Of a stretch of 64,000 bases of DNA, positions 7,843 to 18,100 are shown one piece after another. The stretch comes from a virus, in IMG/VR virus record IMGVR_UViG_3300047564_004815, positions 1 through 64,000 of that record; one strand, 5' to 3'. A program made the position numbers and the translations under genes. The notes beneath the pieces were generated by a model. That model was not told the DNA's origin and ran no database searches. It worked only from the letters and a program-made list of their open reading frames with translations. Numbering within the stretch: the first letter of the stretch is position 1; each line of letters opens with the position of its first letter.

Positions 7843-9348
7843 TTGCCCGATACATCATCTGCACTTCCTTATTGGGTCTCATCAGAGCCTATCCAATGGC
7901 AACCGCTTAACAGCTCTTTCGCTACTTTGATGACCGCAACCGCAACTTTCGTGGCAGGAGCGATCGCCATAACCGATAACTCGCGCCTGGCTGCCGAAGC
8001 CGTTAACGCGCGGCTGCTTAGCTGGTACCAGTCTGAGATACAACCTCAAGTCGCCGCCGCACAAGACCTCGCGACCGCCGCGGCCAACTTTTTAGAGGAC
8101 GTTTTCGCTTCTGGCCTACACTGGTACGTGATGCCGCCCAGTTTCGGCGGGTTCGGCGCCGTGGAAGACACGGTGCTGCCCGGGCTGTCCGATCCCACTA
8201 TACCGGACGCGCCCCGCTTCTCCGAAGACATGTACGCTGGTGGTATCTTGGTGCTCCTGACTGGCCCGCCTTACGTTTTGTACGAAGTGTCCAGTTTGCT
8301 CATCAGCACACTTGCAGCGCGACCGGCCACTGCGCAGCGCGCGTTGCAGCAGCTCAGCACACAAAGCGCGGTCGCCGGCCCCGCCATGGCGGCGCTCACG
8401 GATTTGGCCGTACTCCCGCAGGCAGCGTGGAGCGACAGCACCACAACTTTTAAAAACATGTTCAACGCCACGCCGGTAGCACAGATTCTCAAGTCCGCAT
8501 CCGAGTTCCCACAGAAATGGGTACAGAGCACCGAGGTCGAAGTGGCACGACTCGAGCCGGATGCGGTACGCGTGCGTACGCCGTTTACGCTGCAGTTATT
8601 TGGCCGGGGGTTCCTGGCTACGGACCGCGTCCGCATAAACAACGTTCTCTACACGCCGGCGGTTGCAGACGACGGTAGCGGTATGCAGGTTGAGCTGCCG
8701 GCGACCGCCTTGACTACTGCAGGGCAAACTCGGGTGGCGGTTGCGCGGGCAGGTGCCGACGCTGCGTGGCGCGACCTGACCGTAGAGCAGCCGCAAGTGC
8801 TCGAAACTTTAGCGGAGTTATCCGGCTCCGAGCTCTACGGCTGGCATCAATTTGATATATGGGCGCCTTTTTCGGGCCTAGACCCGTGGAAAGGCGTCGC
8901 GCAGTTAATACCGGGTGCCGCGCAGATCGCAAGCGCGGTAACCGCGACACTTGACGCCGTAGGCGATCCGGCAACCGGTGCCGCCGTAAATAATTTCGCC
9001 ACGTCAGCGCTACGCGCCTCAAGCCGCTCAGTCACGAGCACTGCCACTCGTGCCCGAACCGACCTGCAGCGCCTGCAAAGCGGCATACAGCAGCTGTCAA
9101 CCGCAACCGCCGCTCTCGGGGCTTCAGTCTTAGTCGTACCGCCAGTTTTAGGTGGCAACCACCAACTCGGATACGCTTTGCGCCAAGGGCTGAACGGCTA
9201 CGCACTGAACACGCCCCTCGTCGATCCGGACGCAGCAGTCGCAGGCATGTTTATTTGCGCTGGCGACACTGACCGCGCGCGCGTCATCGCGGCGCTAAAC
9301 CAAGTTTCCTCGGTCTTGCAAATGGTCCCCTGGTCCCCGCTCGCATAG
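7843..9348 (+). CDS. Structural protein with an IPT/TIG-like domain
   Basis: 501 residues. TTG start, chosen because GGGAGG lies at the correct distance, inside the end of the previous gene. Residues about 230-320 contain 'LQLFGRGFLATDRVRINNVL' followed by 'LPATALTTAGQTRVAV', the IPT/TIG immunoglobulin-like pattern also found in phage adhesion and tail proteins. The N-terminal 220 residues are helical with weakly hydrophobic stretches; the C-terminal 120 residues include a Thr/Ala/Arg-rich helix. Same operon as the 907-residue protein and possibly its partner. Confidence 0.83.
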   Translation: MPDTSSALPYWVSSEPIQWQPLNSSFATLMTATATFVAGAIAITDNSRLAAEAVNARLLSWYQSEIQPQVAAAQDLATAAANFLEDVFASGLHWYVMPPSFGGFGAVEDTVLPGLSDPTIPDAPRFSEDMYAGGILVLLTGPPYVLYEVSSLLISTLAARPATAQRALQQLSTQSAVAGPAMAALTDLAVLPQAAWSDSTTTFKNMFNATPVAQILKSASEFPQKWVQSTEVEVARLEPDAVRVRTPFTLQLFGRGFLATDRVRINNVLYTPAVADDGSGMQVELPATALTTAGQTRVAVARAGADAAWRDLTVEQPQVLETLAELSGSELYGWHQFDIWAPFSGLDPWKGVAQLIPGAAQIASAVTATLDAVGDPATGAAVNNFATSALRASSRSVTSTATRARTDLQRLQSGIQQLSTATAALGASVLVVPPVLGGNHQLGYALRQGLNGYALNTPLVDPDAAVAGMFICAGDTDRARVIAALNQVSSVLQMVPWSPLA

Positions 9349-9358
9349 GAGAAACGAA

Positions 9359-9769
9359 ATGTTGAACATCCAGTACACCTCCCAGTACAACCAACCCGAG
9401 CACGTCAAAACGGCGATTTCGGAGCTGTTGCCCTTGGTGGACTTTAGGACACGCTTTGTTCTGAAAGCACCCGACGACCCGACGTTCCAGCCTGACCAAG
9501 ACGACGACACCTTGCAGGTAATCAAACTAGACGCTGCGAGCGGCCAAACGACGCAGCTGCTGACCGACGGCGACGCTCAGTACGGCCGCCCTTACAAGTT
9601 CGGCGACGGCACCAGCCAAAAAGTGACACTACGCAACTGGAACTACGTGCTGCTGACCAACGAAATCCGCGGAGCCGATAATCAATATAGCTCGGTAAAA
9701 ACGTGCTATATTAAAGACCGCGAAGTATTTGCCGGGTTGCGCGTAGCCGTCGGTTTAGCCGCATTTTAA
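9359..9769 (+). CDS. Unknown virion-type protein
   Basis: 136 residues, good ribosome site (AGGAGAAACGAA before ATG), 10 bases after the IPT-like gene. Mostly beta, with an Asp-rich loop at about 43-50. No family recognised. Its place between tail proteins and the portal suggests a small structural component. Confidence 0.8.
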   Translation: MLNIQYTSQYNQPEHVKTAISELLPLVDFRTRFVLKAPDDPTFQPDQDDDTLQVIKLDAASGQTTQLLTDGDAQYGRPYKFGDGTSQKVTLRNWNYVLLTNEIRGADNQYSSVKTCYIKDREVFAGLRVAVGLAAF

Positions 9770-9778
9770 GGGTGAAGC

Positions 9779-10870
9779 ATGCACATTGATTTTTACGACG
9801 ATTCCACCGGGGCGATGCTACGCGACATCTTTCGCGAAGTCGGCCCGGCCAACGTTCCCGCCTTCGTCAAGTCCGCGCAGTTGGTACCCAGCGAAGAGTT
9901 TCGCCGGGACCGCTTCATCTTTGCCGACGACGCCTTAAACAAGTTCGCCTGCGACACGCCGCAGGACACGTGGTTGTCCGGCGTGTACTTTCTTAAGCAG
10001 GCCTCAAGCATGGCACCCGAGGCCCGCGAACGAATCGGTCAGATGCTGTGGGACATGCACGAGGTTCACGGCTTGGACCCCAGCTATCTGAACGAGAAGC
10101 AGGCCGCCGTTTACGAGCAGCCGGAGTATTTGATCACCAGCGCCACCGCGCCTACTGATTACATTGACCTGAGCTTGCTGCCCGTGCACACCAAAGAAGC
10201 GGTAGAAATGTCAGCCCGCGCTTTCAGCCCCGAGATACTTCCGCCCGACGAAGTGGTCAACGCTGCAAAGTTTGCAAACACCCTAGTGTCCTTGTGCGAG
10301 GATTACAACCTGCCTGTACCGGGCAGCTTGGCGTGGTACTCACAGCCCGTCAAACGCTCGCACGTTATCGACTCGGTGCGCCAGCGCATCGGGTTCGTGC
10401 TGTCCGCCAACGACGCCTATGACCACCAAGCCGGCCTGCAGAAGGCAGCAGCAGCGCGCGGTGTCGACCTTCCGTACGCGCCGCTGCCGTACGAACGATT
10501 TGATCCCAAGGTGCTGCAGGCCTACGACGAGCTGCAAAAAGCGGCGTACACCGCAGACTTGGACCAAGAGTTCTGGCACATGTACTACACGCTAGACAAA
10601 TTGGCTGGCTTGGAACAGCACCCAGGCATGGCACCCGTTTACACGATGGCCGGCCGCCCCGTGGTTGACGATATTTACGAAAATTCTATCAAGCTGGCGG
10701 GGGTGCAGGTTCTGCTGCACGAACTCCAGAAAATTGCTGACGACACGCTGACCGACATCGCCCCTGAGGCTGCCGCGCACAGGCACAACCCTGTTAAGTT
10801 TGCAACCGCGTTACGCGATCTGCATCCTACGCGGCAGCACGCCATCGTGGTGCAGCTGCGTGGTGTCTGA
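9779..10870 (+). CDS. Unknown protein upstream of the portal
   Basis: 363 residues, ATG preceded by AAGGGTGAAG. Largely helical, rich in Tyr, Asp and Pro, with no recognised motif. It overlaps the start of the next gene by about 11 bases and lies in the operon that ends with the portal. A head-assembly or neck role is possible from context only. Confidence 0.8.
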   Translation: MHIDFYDDSTGAMLRDIFREVGPANVPAFVKSAQLVPSEEFRRDRFIFADDALNKFACDTPQDTWLSGVYFLKQASSMAPEARERIGQMLWDMHEVHGLDPSYLNEKQAAVYEQPEYLITSATAPTDYIDLSLLPVHTKEAVEMSARAFSPEILPPDEVVNAAKFANTLVSLCEDYNLPVPGSLAWYSQPVKRSHVIDSVRQRIGFVLSANDAYDHQAGLQKAAAARGVDLPYAPLPYERFDPKVLQAYDELQKAAYTADLDQEFWHMYYTLDKLAGLEQHPGMAPVYTMAGRPVVDDIYENSIKLAGVQVLLHELQKIADDTLTDIAPEAAAHRHNPVKFATALRDLHPTRQHAIVVQLRGV

Positions 10871-11648
10871 GGAAGAGGAGCTCACGCCTGCCCAGCAGGC
10901 TGAGCGCGAGGCAAAGGTTCGACGAATCGTTCAAGGCTTCAAGGTGTTTGCCGACATCGGTACCAACGCCAAAAGCCGCGGCGACTTGGTCCAGCGCCTA
11001 GCTTCCAACGTAGCTGCAAGGCACGTGCTAAACGCGCAACAGCACCCCGAGCAACAGCAGCCTGTTTTAAAGACAGCAAGCGAAGTGCTTGCAGATTGGG
11101 AACCGGTCGCGTTAGCCGCAGCGGTAGAGCACCATGCAGGACCTGATTGGACGGACTACGAGCCCGAGACGTTGGCGGACGTCACAGGGTTGTCTTCCGA
11201 TTTAATCACCCGCGCGTTGTGCGCGCGGCACATTCTCCATTCAAATTCCCCGTTTACAGACTGGCATATTTTTGAGAAGATGGCGGTTGCGTGTAACGGG
11301 CGAACAATCGACTTCGAGCACGGACAAGAGCTTGAACCCCACGAGCTAGCTTGGGCGGTTGCGCAAATGCGGCTGATAGATCCGGTGTCAACGTTCAGCA
11401 ACGAGGTTAGTAACTATGTTGCTTTCCTGCTTTGGTCCGCCGGAATGGTGCGCAGTCCGATAGGGTTGGAGTGTTGTGAGCCGCATTTGCTTAAATTACT
11501 TAGCGACCATGGGCACGCCGTCCGCAAGGATTACGAGGCCGGCCGCATCACGGACGCGACGGAACACCAAGACTGGCTTAGGCGCGTCTGTTCGCGCTAC
11601 GTATCGCGCAAGTACGATAAGCTAACAAAGGAACTCGAGGCACTATGA
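10860..11648 (+). CDS. Unknown helical protein directly upstream of the portal
   Basis: 262 residues from the GTG at 10860; the frame is open further upstream to a TTG at 10800, but that would give a 71-base overlap with a non-homogeneous N-terminus (Cys/Trp-rich), so the later start is preferred. The first residues are very acidic (VVSEEEELTPAQQAEREA), followed by helices throughout and a basic C-terminus. Its stop overlaps the portal start by 4 bases (ATGA), so the two are probably translated together. No family recognised. Confidence 0.75.
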   Translation: MVSEEEELTPAQQAEREAKVRRIVQGFKVFADIGTNAKSRGDLVQRLASNVAARHVLNAQQHPEQQQPVLKTASEVLADWEPVALAAAVEHHAGPDWTDYEPETLADVTGLSSDLITRALCARHILHSNSPFTDWHIFEKMAVACNGRTIDFEHGQELEPHELAWAVAQMRLIDPVSTFSNEVSNYVAFLLWSAGMVRSPIGLECCEPHLLKLLSDHGHAVRKDYEAGRITDATEHQDWLRRVCSRYVSRKYDKLTKELEAL

Positions 11649-13645
11649 GTTGGCTCCAGCCGCAACACGACGACATGACCGGCGATTACTTCTCCGGCGG
11701 TTCACAGGGTTTGCTGCAGCAGACGTTGATGGGCCAGTCTCAGTTCTTTAACTTTGAAGGGTTCTTTCTCCCTTCGACAGTTAAGGAACTTTTCAAGTAC
11801 AGCGCGTACACGGTCCTGACTAGCTCGTCCGTAAATCCTGTTGTCGAGAAGATGGCGGAGTACCCTATCACGGACTTCGTTTTCCAGCCTTACGTGGATG
11901 AGGATTTAGACGAAAAGGACCAGCAAGCATTTCTGGACGCAAATAAAGCCCTCGTGGAGAAGTGGCAAGAGATAGCACGAGAACTACGCTTTAAAGAATT
12001 TGCGATGACCGCCGCCATGAACTACCAGACGTACGGTAATGCCTTTTCGGGCGTCTATCAGCCATTTGACCGGCACCTAGTGTGCAAGCTTTGTAAAAAC
12101 GAGGAACGCGCCAAAACTGCCAAATGGGACTGGGATAAAGGTTCGCTGCAGTTCATCCTGACGTGCAGCGCGTGCGGCAAGAAAAAGGCGGCCGACGTGC
12201 ACGATGTGATGGTGAGCGACTGGCGCCGCGTCAACCTTATTCCTTACTACCCTGGCCATTTTGACATCGACTACGACCCGTATTCGGGTGTCACGGAGTA
12301 CTATTACACTATCCAAGAAAACGAGCTCGACAAAATTAAAAAGGGCGACCGCCTGCGCCTTATCCACACGCCGATAGACGTGATCGACGCTGCGCGACTC
12401 GCGCGCGGAGGCCGCGCAAAGACGCCGCGGGTCAAGTTTTACAAGAACAACGTGTACCACCTGCCTCGTGCGTCGTTCAACCTGCCTGGCACAGAGACGC
12501 CTTGGGGCATCCCAAATACGATCGCCGCGTTACGCGACATGTTCTATTTGAACATGATGAAGCGCGCCCAGCTCGCGTTGCTGCTTGAGCATATCGTGCC
12601 CTTGCAAATCATATTCCCTGCTGTTGACGTCGGCGTAAACACGACGATTCCGATTAACTTGAACGACTGGCGCAAGACTTACCAGAAGGAGCTAATCAAG
12701 TGGAAGCGCGACCCGCTTTACAAGATCCTGTCGCCTATCCCACTGTCTAGCACGCAGCTGGGCGGCCAGGGCAAGGCCCTGATGCTTTATCCGGAGATGG
12801 AGCAAACCGAAAACTCGATTGTAAACGCCCTGAACGCGCCGATCGAGTTTATTCGCGGCGGCTTGACTTACACCGGGTCCAGCGTGAGCCTGCGCATGTT
12901 AGAGAATTCGCTACTCAACCAAGTAGCAGGGCTCACGCGCATGTTTCAGTGGATCGTTAACAACATCTCTAACATCAGCGGCTTGAAGCGCGTGAAGGTT
13001 AGCTTCAAGAAGTTCAAGATGGCGGACGACATCCAAGGTAAGCAGTTGTTGACGACGCTTTATCAGCTTGGGCTAGTGTCCGGCGAGACGTTGCTACGGT
13101 CGCATGACCTTGACTACGAGTACGAGACCAAGACGCGTACGGCGGAGAACCTTGAAAAGGCGCTCACGGACGCCAAGGCGCAGGCGCAAGCTGCCACTAA
13201 CTTGCAGGCGCTGCAGTCGATCCTAACTAACGCCCTTCCGCCGGAGACGACGATCGCCGCGCCGACCATCCCCGCCAACCAAGTCGAAATGCTGTTCGAG
13301 ACGTTCCAGCGGATGCAGCCCGCTCAGGCACAGAAAGCGCTGCAGACACTCAGCGAACAGAGCCCTGAAGCTGCCCGCGCGCTGCAGACGCGGCTCAGTA
13401 CTGACCCCGGCGCGGCAGCTAACCAAACAAAGCAGCTGATGACAATGGCGCCGGAGCAGCGCGACATGGCTTTGCAGGATCTCAGCCAGCAAAACCCGGT
13501 TATGGCGGCCATCGTCGAAAATATGATGGCGCAGTTTGGGCCGGCTACGGTCCAGCTGGGCCAGCAGCCGCAAGGTAACGGCAAGGTAGAGAAGGCGATG
13601 CCCGAGCAGCGCCCGCCCACCCGCGCAGGGGGAAGTCCGGTCTAA
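11645..13645 (+). CDS. Portal protein with inserted zinc-binding knuckle pair
   Basis: 666 residues. The order (N-terminal 'FKYSAYTVLTSSSVNPVVEK', a wing with 'MTAAMNYQTYGNAFSGVYQP', and the stem/crown region 'LNAPIEFIRGGLTYTGSSVS' at about 397-416) matches portals of large myophages, where the 'P.Ef..GG..y.gssvs' block is highly conserved. The dodecameric portal is the DNA gate and the terminase docking site. An unusual insertion carries C147-x2-C150 and C174-x2-C177, a probable zinc site in the wing. The C-terminal 120 residues are Gln/Ala/Pro-rich, low complexity. Last gene of the plus-strand run; converges with the fibre genes only 3 bases away. Confidence 0.85.
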   Translation: MSWLQPQHDDMTGDYFSGGSQGLLQQTLMGQSQFFNFEGFFLPSTVKELFKYSAYTVLTSSSVNPVVEKMAEYPITDFVFQPYVDEDLDEKDQQAFLDANKALVEKWQEIARELRFKEFAMTAAMNYQTYGNAFSGVYQPFDRHLVCKLCKNEERAKTAKWDWDKGSLQFILTCSACGKKKAADVHDVMVSDWRRVNLIPYYPGHFDIDYDPYSGVTEYYYTIQENELDKIKKGDRLRLIHTPIDVIDAARLARGGRAKTPRVKFYKNNVYHLPRASFNLPGTETPWGIPNTIAALRDMFYLNMMKRAQLALLLEHIVPLQIIFPAVDVGVNTTIPINLNDWRKTYQKELIKWKRDPLYKILSPIPLSSTQLGGQGKALMLYPEMEQTENSIVNALNAPIEFIRGGLTYTGSSVSLRMLENSLLNQVAGLTRMFQWIVNNISNISGLKRVKVSFKKFKMADDIQGKQLLTTLYQLGLVSGETLLRSHDLDYEYETKTRTAENLEKALTDAKAQAQAATNLQALQSILTNALPPETTIAAPTIPANQVEMLFETFQRMQPAQAQKALQTLSEQSPEAARALQTRLSTDPGAAANQTKQLMTMAPEQRDMALQDLSQQNPVMAAIVENMMAQFGPATVQLGQQPQGNGKVEKAMPEQRPPTRAGGSPV

Positions 13646-13648
13646 CGC

Positions 13649-15169
13649 TTAGCGATAGAGGAACGTTAAAACGTCTAGCGCTTTAACAGGCACCACCGCG
13701 TCGTGGTACAGCACCGCGTTGTCGTTCACGATAAATTCCGTAGGTTGCACGATCCGAGCACCGTTTAAGGCAGCGATGACCGCACTCGGTTCAACGGGTG
13801 GCCGCCGCAACGAATAAACTAATGGTTTACCGCTCTCTGCTACGGTGACCTGGTGCGTCTCTAACGTCAACCGCGCGGCCAGCATCAGGCTCTTAAAAAA
13901 CACGACCGTAACGCGGTCTGTTGGCAGCAACGGGAAAGGGCCGGCCCACGTCACTTGTCGATTACTGGGAAACTGCAAAAACGGGCTTCCCACGTACATC
14001 TCTCCACCGTACGTTTCGCCAGCAGAGACTACAACGAGCGACTTGCGAATATCGGCCGCTTTTTCGTTCAGGTCGAAAGTTGGAAACCCAGAGTAACCTG
14101 TAAATTCAGCAAACTTTACCGCGTCGGCCGCGGGCTGCTCTACAAATCCTAATAGGGAGAGCACGTCGCCTACGCCGATGTTTAGCGCGTCGTCCCAGGT
14201 CAACGCGCCTTGCGAGAGCGTGTACCCGGATCCCTGTACGTACACCAAGCCGTTGACTGATAGCAGCGACTTCTTTGACGGGTTGTCGATCGGCAACGGT
14301 CCGGTAAGCGGTGCGCTGAGCGCCCGCGTCGTAGTCCTGAACACCTGCCGGCCTAAGCGCCCCGTTTCATTTACTTTCTTGAAGTATGTCGAGTCTGCCA
14401 AGTGCGCAAACGTCACCAGCTCACCGTGACTCGCCTGCAGGGGTGTCAGCAGTGACACGTCGTCGCCCGCCACCGCGTAGTCCGAATCGACGAAGTAACG
14501 CAGCCCACGGAAGTACACGCGGCTGCTATGCGGTTGGGTGGCTTGTAAACTGAGACGGAAGTTATTAGGTGACGAGGGCTGTACAGGCACAGCTTCATAG
14601 TGTTGCAGCTCAGCGCCCTCCGCAGTACGGGCCAAGATGATTACTAGCCGGTCTGTGGGCTTTAACCCCCCGGATGCCCACTCCAAATAATTTTGCCGAA
14701 TACGGAACGCCCCTGACGCGTTGCCGAAGAAGAATCCGTTAAGAAATACTTCCACATCGTAGCCCCGCGGCTCGGTTAGTAACTCAAACCTACGTTGGCC
14801 TACGTGTGTGATAGGCAAAACTTGCTTGTACCGGTGCTGTTGCTCCGCGCCTACGGCTTCAAATGTTAAGACCGTACCCACGGGCAGCACCCCGAGCTGC
14901 CATATCAGGGCTTTCTTTTCGATCCGAAAATCGGGTTCAAAATAGGTTTTACGGTTGATGACCACCGAACGAATGCTGCCCGCTGGCGGCTCTTGGGCAA
15001 GCCCGAAGCGCGTCTGGTGCAGCAGACCGACCGTCAGCACTTCACGCTGGGTCGGGTACGCCGTGGTTTCGTTGGCTATGACCGGAACCTCAAGAAACGA
15101 GGGCAGGTGGTTGCCTGAGCGGTTAATGCCGGACTCCGAAATATGGACGTCGCGTTCGTTAAAGCTCAT
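13649..15169 (-). CDS. Fibre-like virion protein with repeated beta modules
   Basis: 506 residues. A module of about 40 residues recurs: 'VFLNGFFFG...YLEWA..LKPTDRLVI', 'LSVNGLVYVQGSGYTLSQGA' with following 'LTWDD', and 'VIAALNGARIVQPTEFIVND' near the C-terminus. The pattern (V.vNG..., then L.W....l...D.l.) is a common beta-hairpin unit in phage tail-fibre and adaptor proteins. RBS GGAG before ATG. Downstream of the 1088-residue fibre-like gene with only a 2-base gap, so probably part of the same fibre or baseplate-peripheral complex. No receptor-binding tip or chaperone domain is recognisable. Confidence 0.82.
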   Translation of the reverse strand: MSFNERDVHISESGINRSGNHLPSFLEVPVIANETTAYPTQREVLTVGLLHQTRFGLAQEPPAGSIRSVVINRKTYFEPDFRIEKKALIWQLGVLPVGTVLTFEAVGAEQQHRYKQVLPITHVGQRRFELLTEPRGYDVEVFLNGFFFGNASGAFRIRQNYLEWASGGLKPTDRLVIILARTAEGAELQHYEAVPVQPSSPNNFRLSLQATQPHSSRVYFRGLRYFVDSDYAVAGDDVSLLTPLQASHGELVTFAHLADSTYFKKVNETGRLGRQVFRTTTRALSAPLTGPLPIDNPSKKSLLSVNGLVYVQGSGYTLSQGALTWDDALNIGVGDVLSLLGFVEQPAADAVKFAEFTGYSGFPTFDLNEKAADIRKSLVVVSAGETYGGEMYVGSPFLQFPSNRQVTWAGPFPLLPTDRVTVVFFKSLMLAARLTLETHQVTVAESGKPLVYSLRRPPVEPSAVIAALNGARIVQPTEFIVNDNAVLYHDAVVPVKALDVLTFLYR

Positions 15170-15171
15170 GC

Positions 15172-18100
15172 TTACTCCACGTAGTTCGCGTCGCAGTACG
15201 TCACAAATGCTTTGGCGGGGTCGCTGATCGAAAAGGCGTTGTCCTGTGAGACGTAGGCCAACACCCGCACGTTACGCTGGTCTTTGACTAAGCACGCCCA
15301 CGCCAAGAAGCCGGCACCGGGAGTACCGACGCCCAGCCCGAAGTCAACCGAACCATCAATACCAAACTGCGTCCCTTCGACTGGCAGCAGCCCCCGCGAT
15401 TGCAAGGTTACGGGGTCATTAAACACGGTCTCCGGGTCGGCAGCGCCGAGCCCGAGCACCGCACCTTTAACGCCAGGAAGCTTTTCAGCAAGCGGCGCAA
15501 AGTAATTAGGGGAGCGGTTTGCAGCGCTGCTGTTACTCGCAATCACAAGGCCACGGTGCAACAGCTCAAACTGCTCGCCTCCCGCAATCGGTGCAAACGG
15601 GTGGCTGGCGTAAGCATACAGTATGCGCAGCTGGTCCGTAGGCGCAAGCGCTGCCGACCACAAAATGGCAAGCTGCAAATTAAACGAGCCGGCGTTTAAA
15701 ATGTAGTAACCCTGCACCGGATCAAGCTGCCATTTTCCTTGTTGAGTGACAGGCAGCGCGGCAAAGTCCGCAGCGCTCAGCGTGAGATTGACCTGCACAA
15801 AGTTACGGTCCACCCCGGTTACTGTGGCAGGGTAAAGGTACCCGTCAAGGAATGCGCCCTGCACCGTCGCGGAGTTCGCCACGCGCACAAAGTTGTACAC
15901 CCCGCGCAAGACTCTGCCCTCTGGCAGCGCAACGCCATATACTGGCCGCTCACCCAGCACCGTTGTACTGTGAAGCACGGCCTCTGCGAAATCCGTAACC
16001 GCGCGGTTTTCAGGTATGATGTTGCACACCCTACCCGCCATCAACAACTCGAGCCGCGCTTCGTCTCCGGCGGCTACCGCCGCGGTCAAAACTACGGAAT
16101 GATTTGCACCGCCGAGCTGCACAGTCTTAATACCCAATACGGCATCGTCGGCCACCCGCACGACACTGCGCACGCCAATAACAGCAACTCCGCCGATTTC
16201 GGCCGGCACGCTTAGCAGCGACGTACCGTCCGCCACGGCCACGAGGTTGACAGTAAAAGCCCCGCACGCGTCCACCGGGCCTACCGGCCGCAGTTGCGCG
16301 GGTAAGCTGTTAAACGTGAAATTTTGCGCGGGCCCGGGTGTCGCAGCGTTCAACGGCGCCCCGTTCAGCGTCACTTCTAAAATCTGTGACGGAACGTTAC
16401 TCAGGAACGCCTCAGGGCGCTGGGTGGCGGCAAAAGAGACCGAGATTAAGCCTGCGGCCTGGAACGTCGCAGCGGAAGCGTCCACCGTGCCGACTGCGCT
16501 TACAGCGTCCGCGCCAACCGTCCACGGTCCTGTGAGTTGTACGGGTTGCCCCGTCGATACCCACACCAGCTGCACTACCGGCTGCACGCCGCCGGCTCCG
16601 CCTAGGAAAAGGTTTGCACCCGACGGCGCATTAAGCGTCAGCGCGCGGGTACCGTCTTCAAAAGCAATCACCGGCCCCGTCGCGTCCAAGTTTGCCACAA
16701 AATTAGCGCCGACCCAGTAAACTGCCGACGCCGCCGACCAGTCACGCCGCGCACCGTCCGGCGCGCCGAACATGTGCGCACCCGCAAGCACCGTGCCTGC
16801 AAGAGCGTCGAGTTGTACAGGACGCTTGCTTCGGTACCAAGGCAACTGCGTAGCGGCCCCGAGCTTGTTCGGGTGCGCACCGCGCAGAATGGCCTGCAGC
16901 GCACGGCCGAAAGCAGCAGCGTGGTTTAACCCGTGCTGGCGCAGCACCGGCCCTGGCAACTCAACCTCGTCCATGTGAATAAAATTGTGCTGCTTACCGT
17001 CAGGTCTCGTAGCGGCTGCGCCGCCCGTTAAATTCGTGTCGGCAAACGGGGCCTGATTGAATCGGTACACCAGCGCCAAAGGCAGCGCATAGCTCTTACC
17101 GTCAGCTGCGTCGGCGTAGGAGCTGAAGAAGTGCCCATCAGCCGCCCGTGCGAATGTGCCGCCCCCAAGCCCCGTGATGTTGGGCTGGAGCATTAGCACC
17201 TGTGCGTCCGCGTACTGTACGCCCGGCACTACAACGAGGCGCGCGCGCGCGACGATGTAGCCCCCACCGGGCACTGCTTGGAAAAACTCGCCATTTACAG
17301 GCGGGGAAGGCTCTACCCGGCGATACAGCTCTACAAAGAGCAAGTCTAGCCGTCCGTCCGTAGTTGGTGCGTCGGGGAAGCTCACCGGCTGTTCTGGGAT
17401 GTTATACTCAACACCATCCACCACCGCGACGTTTTGATGCAAGAGCAGATACTTCTGTACCAGAGCTGAGGTACTGACACGCACGGGGCGCACAAACCCT
17501 GACGGCAATGTCATATTTTGGACAACGATCGAGGTCCCGGACTGGGGATTGGAGTCCGTGGTCTGCGAGGCGAGCACCCACCTGACTACCTGTAACCCGG
17601 TAGCGCCGAACGGCACATCGCCGTAGGCCACCAAGATACCCGCTCCGGGAATGTACGCCAGCCCTGCCTCTACCTCGCCGGATGCCGGGTTAACCCAAAT
17701 GTAGATGCGTTCGCCGATAATCGCGGGTACGTCGTAGGTAAATGTGTAGTCTGTTTTGGTCTCAATAACGGTGTAGGCTACGCCCTGCGGTGTCAGGTAC
17801 CGCCGCAGGACCCGCACAGGGTGAACGGTCAAGGTCGGCCCAGAACCTTCAATATCTGACGCGCGCGCGACAACGAAGTTAAACTCGTCGCTATTACGTG
17901 CCACCACTTCGCCCTGCAGCACTTCACCCAGCACAGAGAAGGCGATCAGAGGCTTGTTAAATTCGGCATCGCCAAACCGCATGCCCGCTGTGTACAAGTC
18001 TTGCGCGTCCAGCGGGTTGTAGCTCGTGAGCAAGCGCGACACTTGCCGCTCATCAAACGACAAAGAGAGTTGCTGCAGGGCGGTCGCGCCCGCGGGCCAG

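Noticed and set aside
10800-10859. Upstream extension of the 10860-11648 gene
   Set aside because: TTG start with no ribosome site, a 71-base overlap and a Cys/Trp-rich lead peptide unlike the rest.
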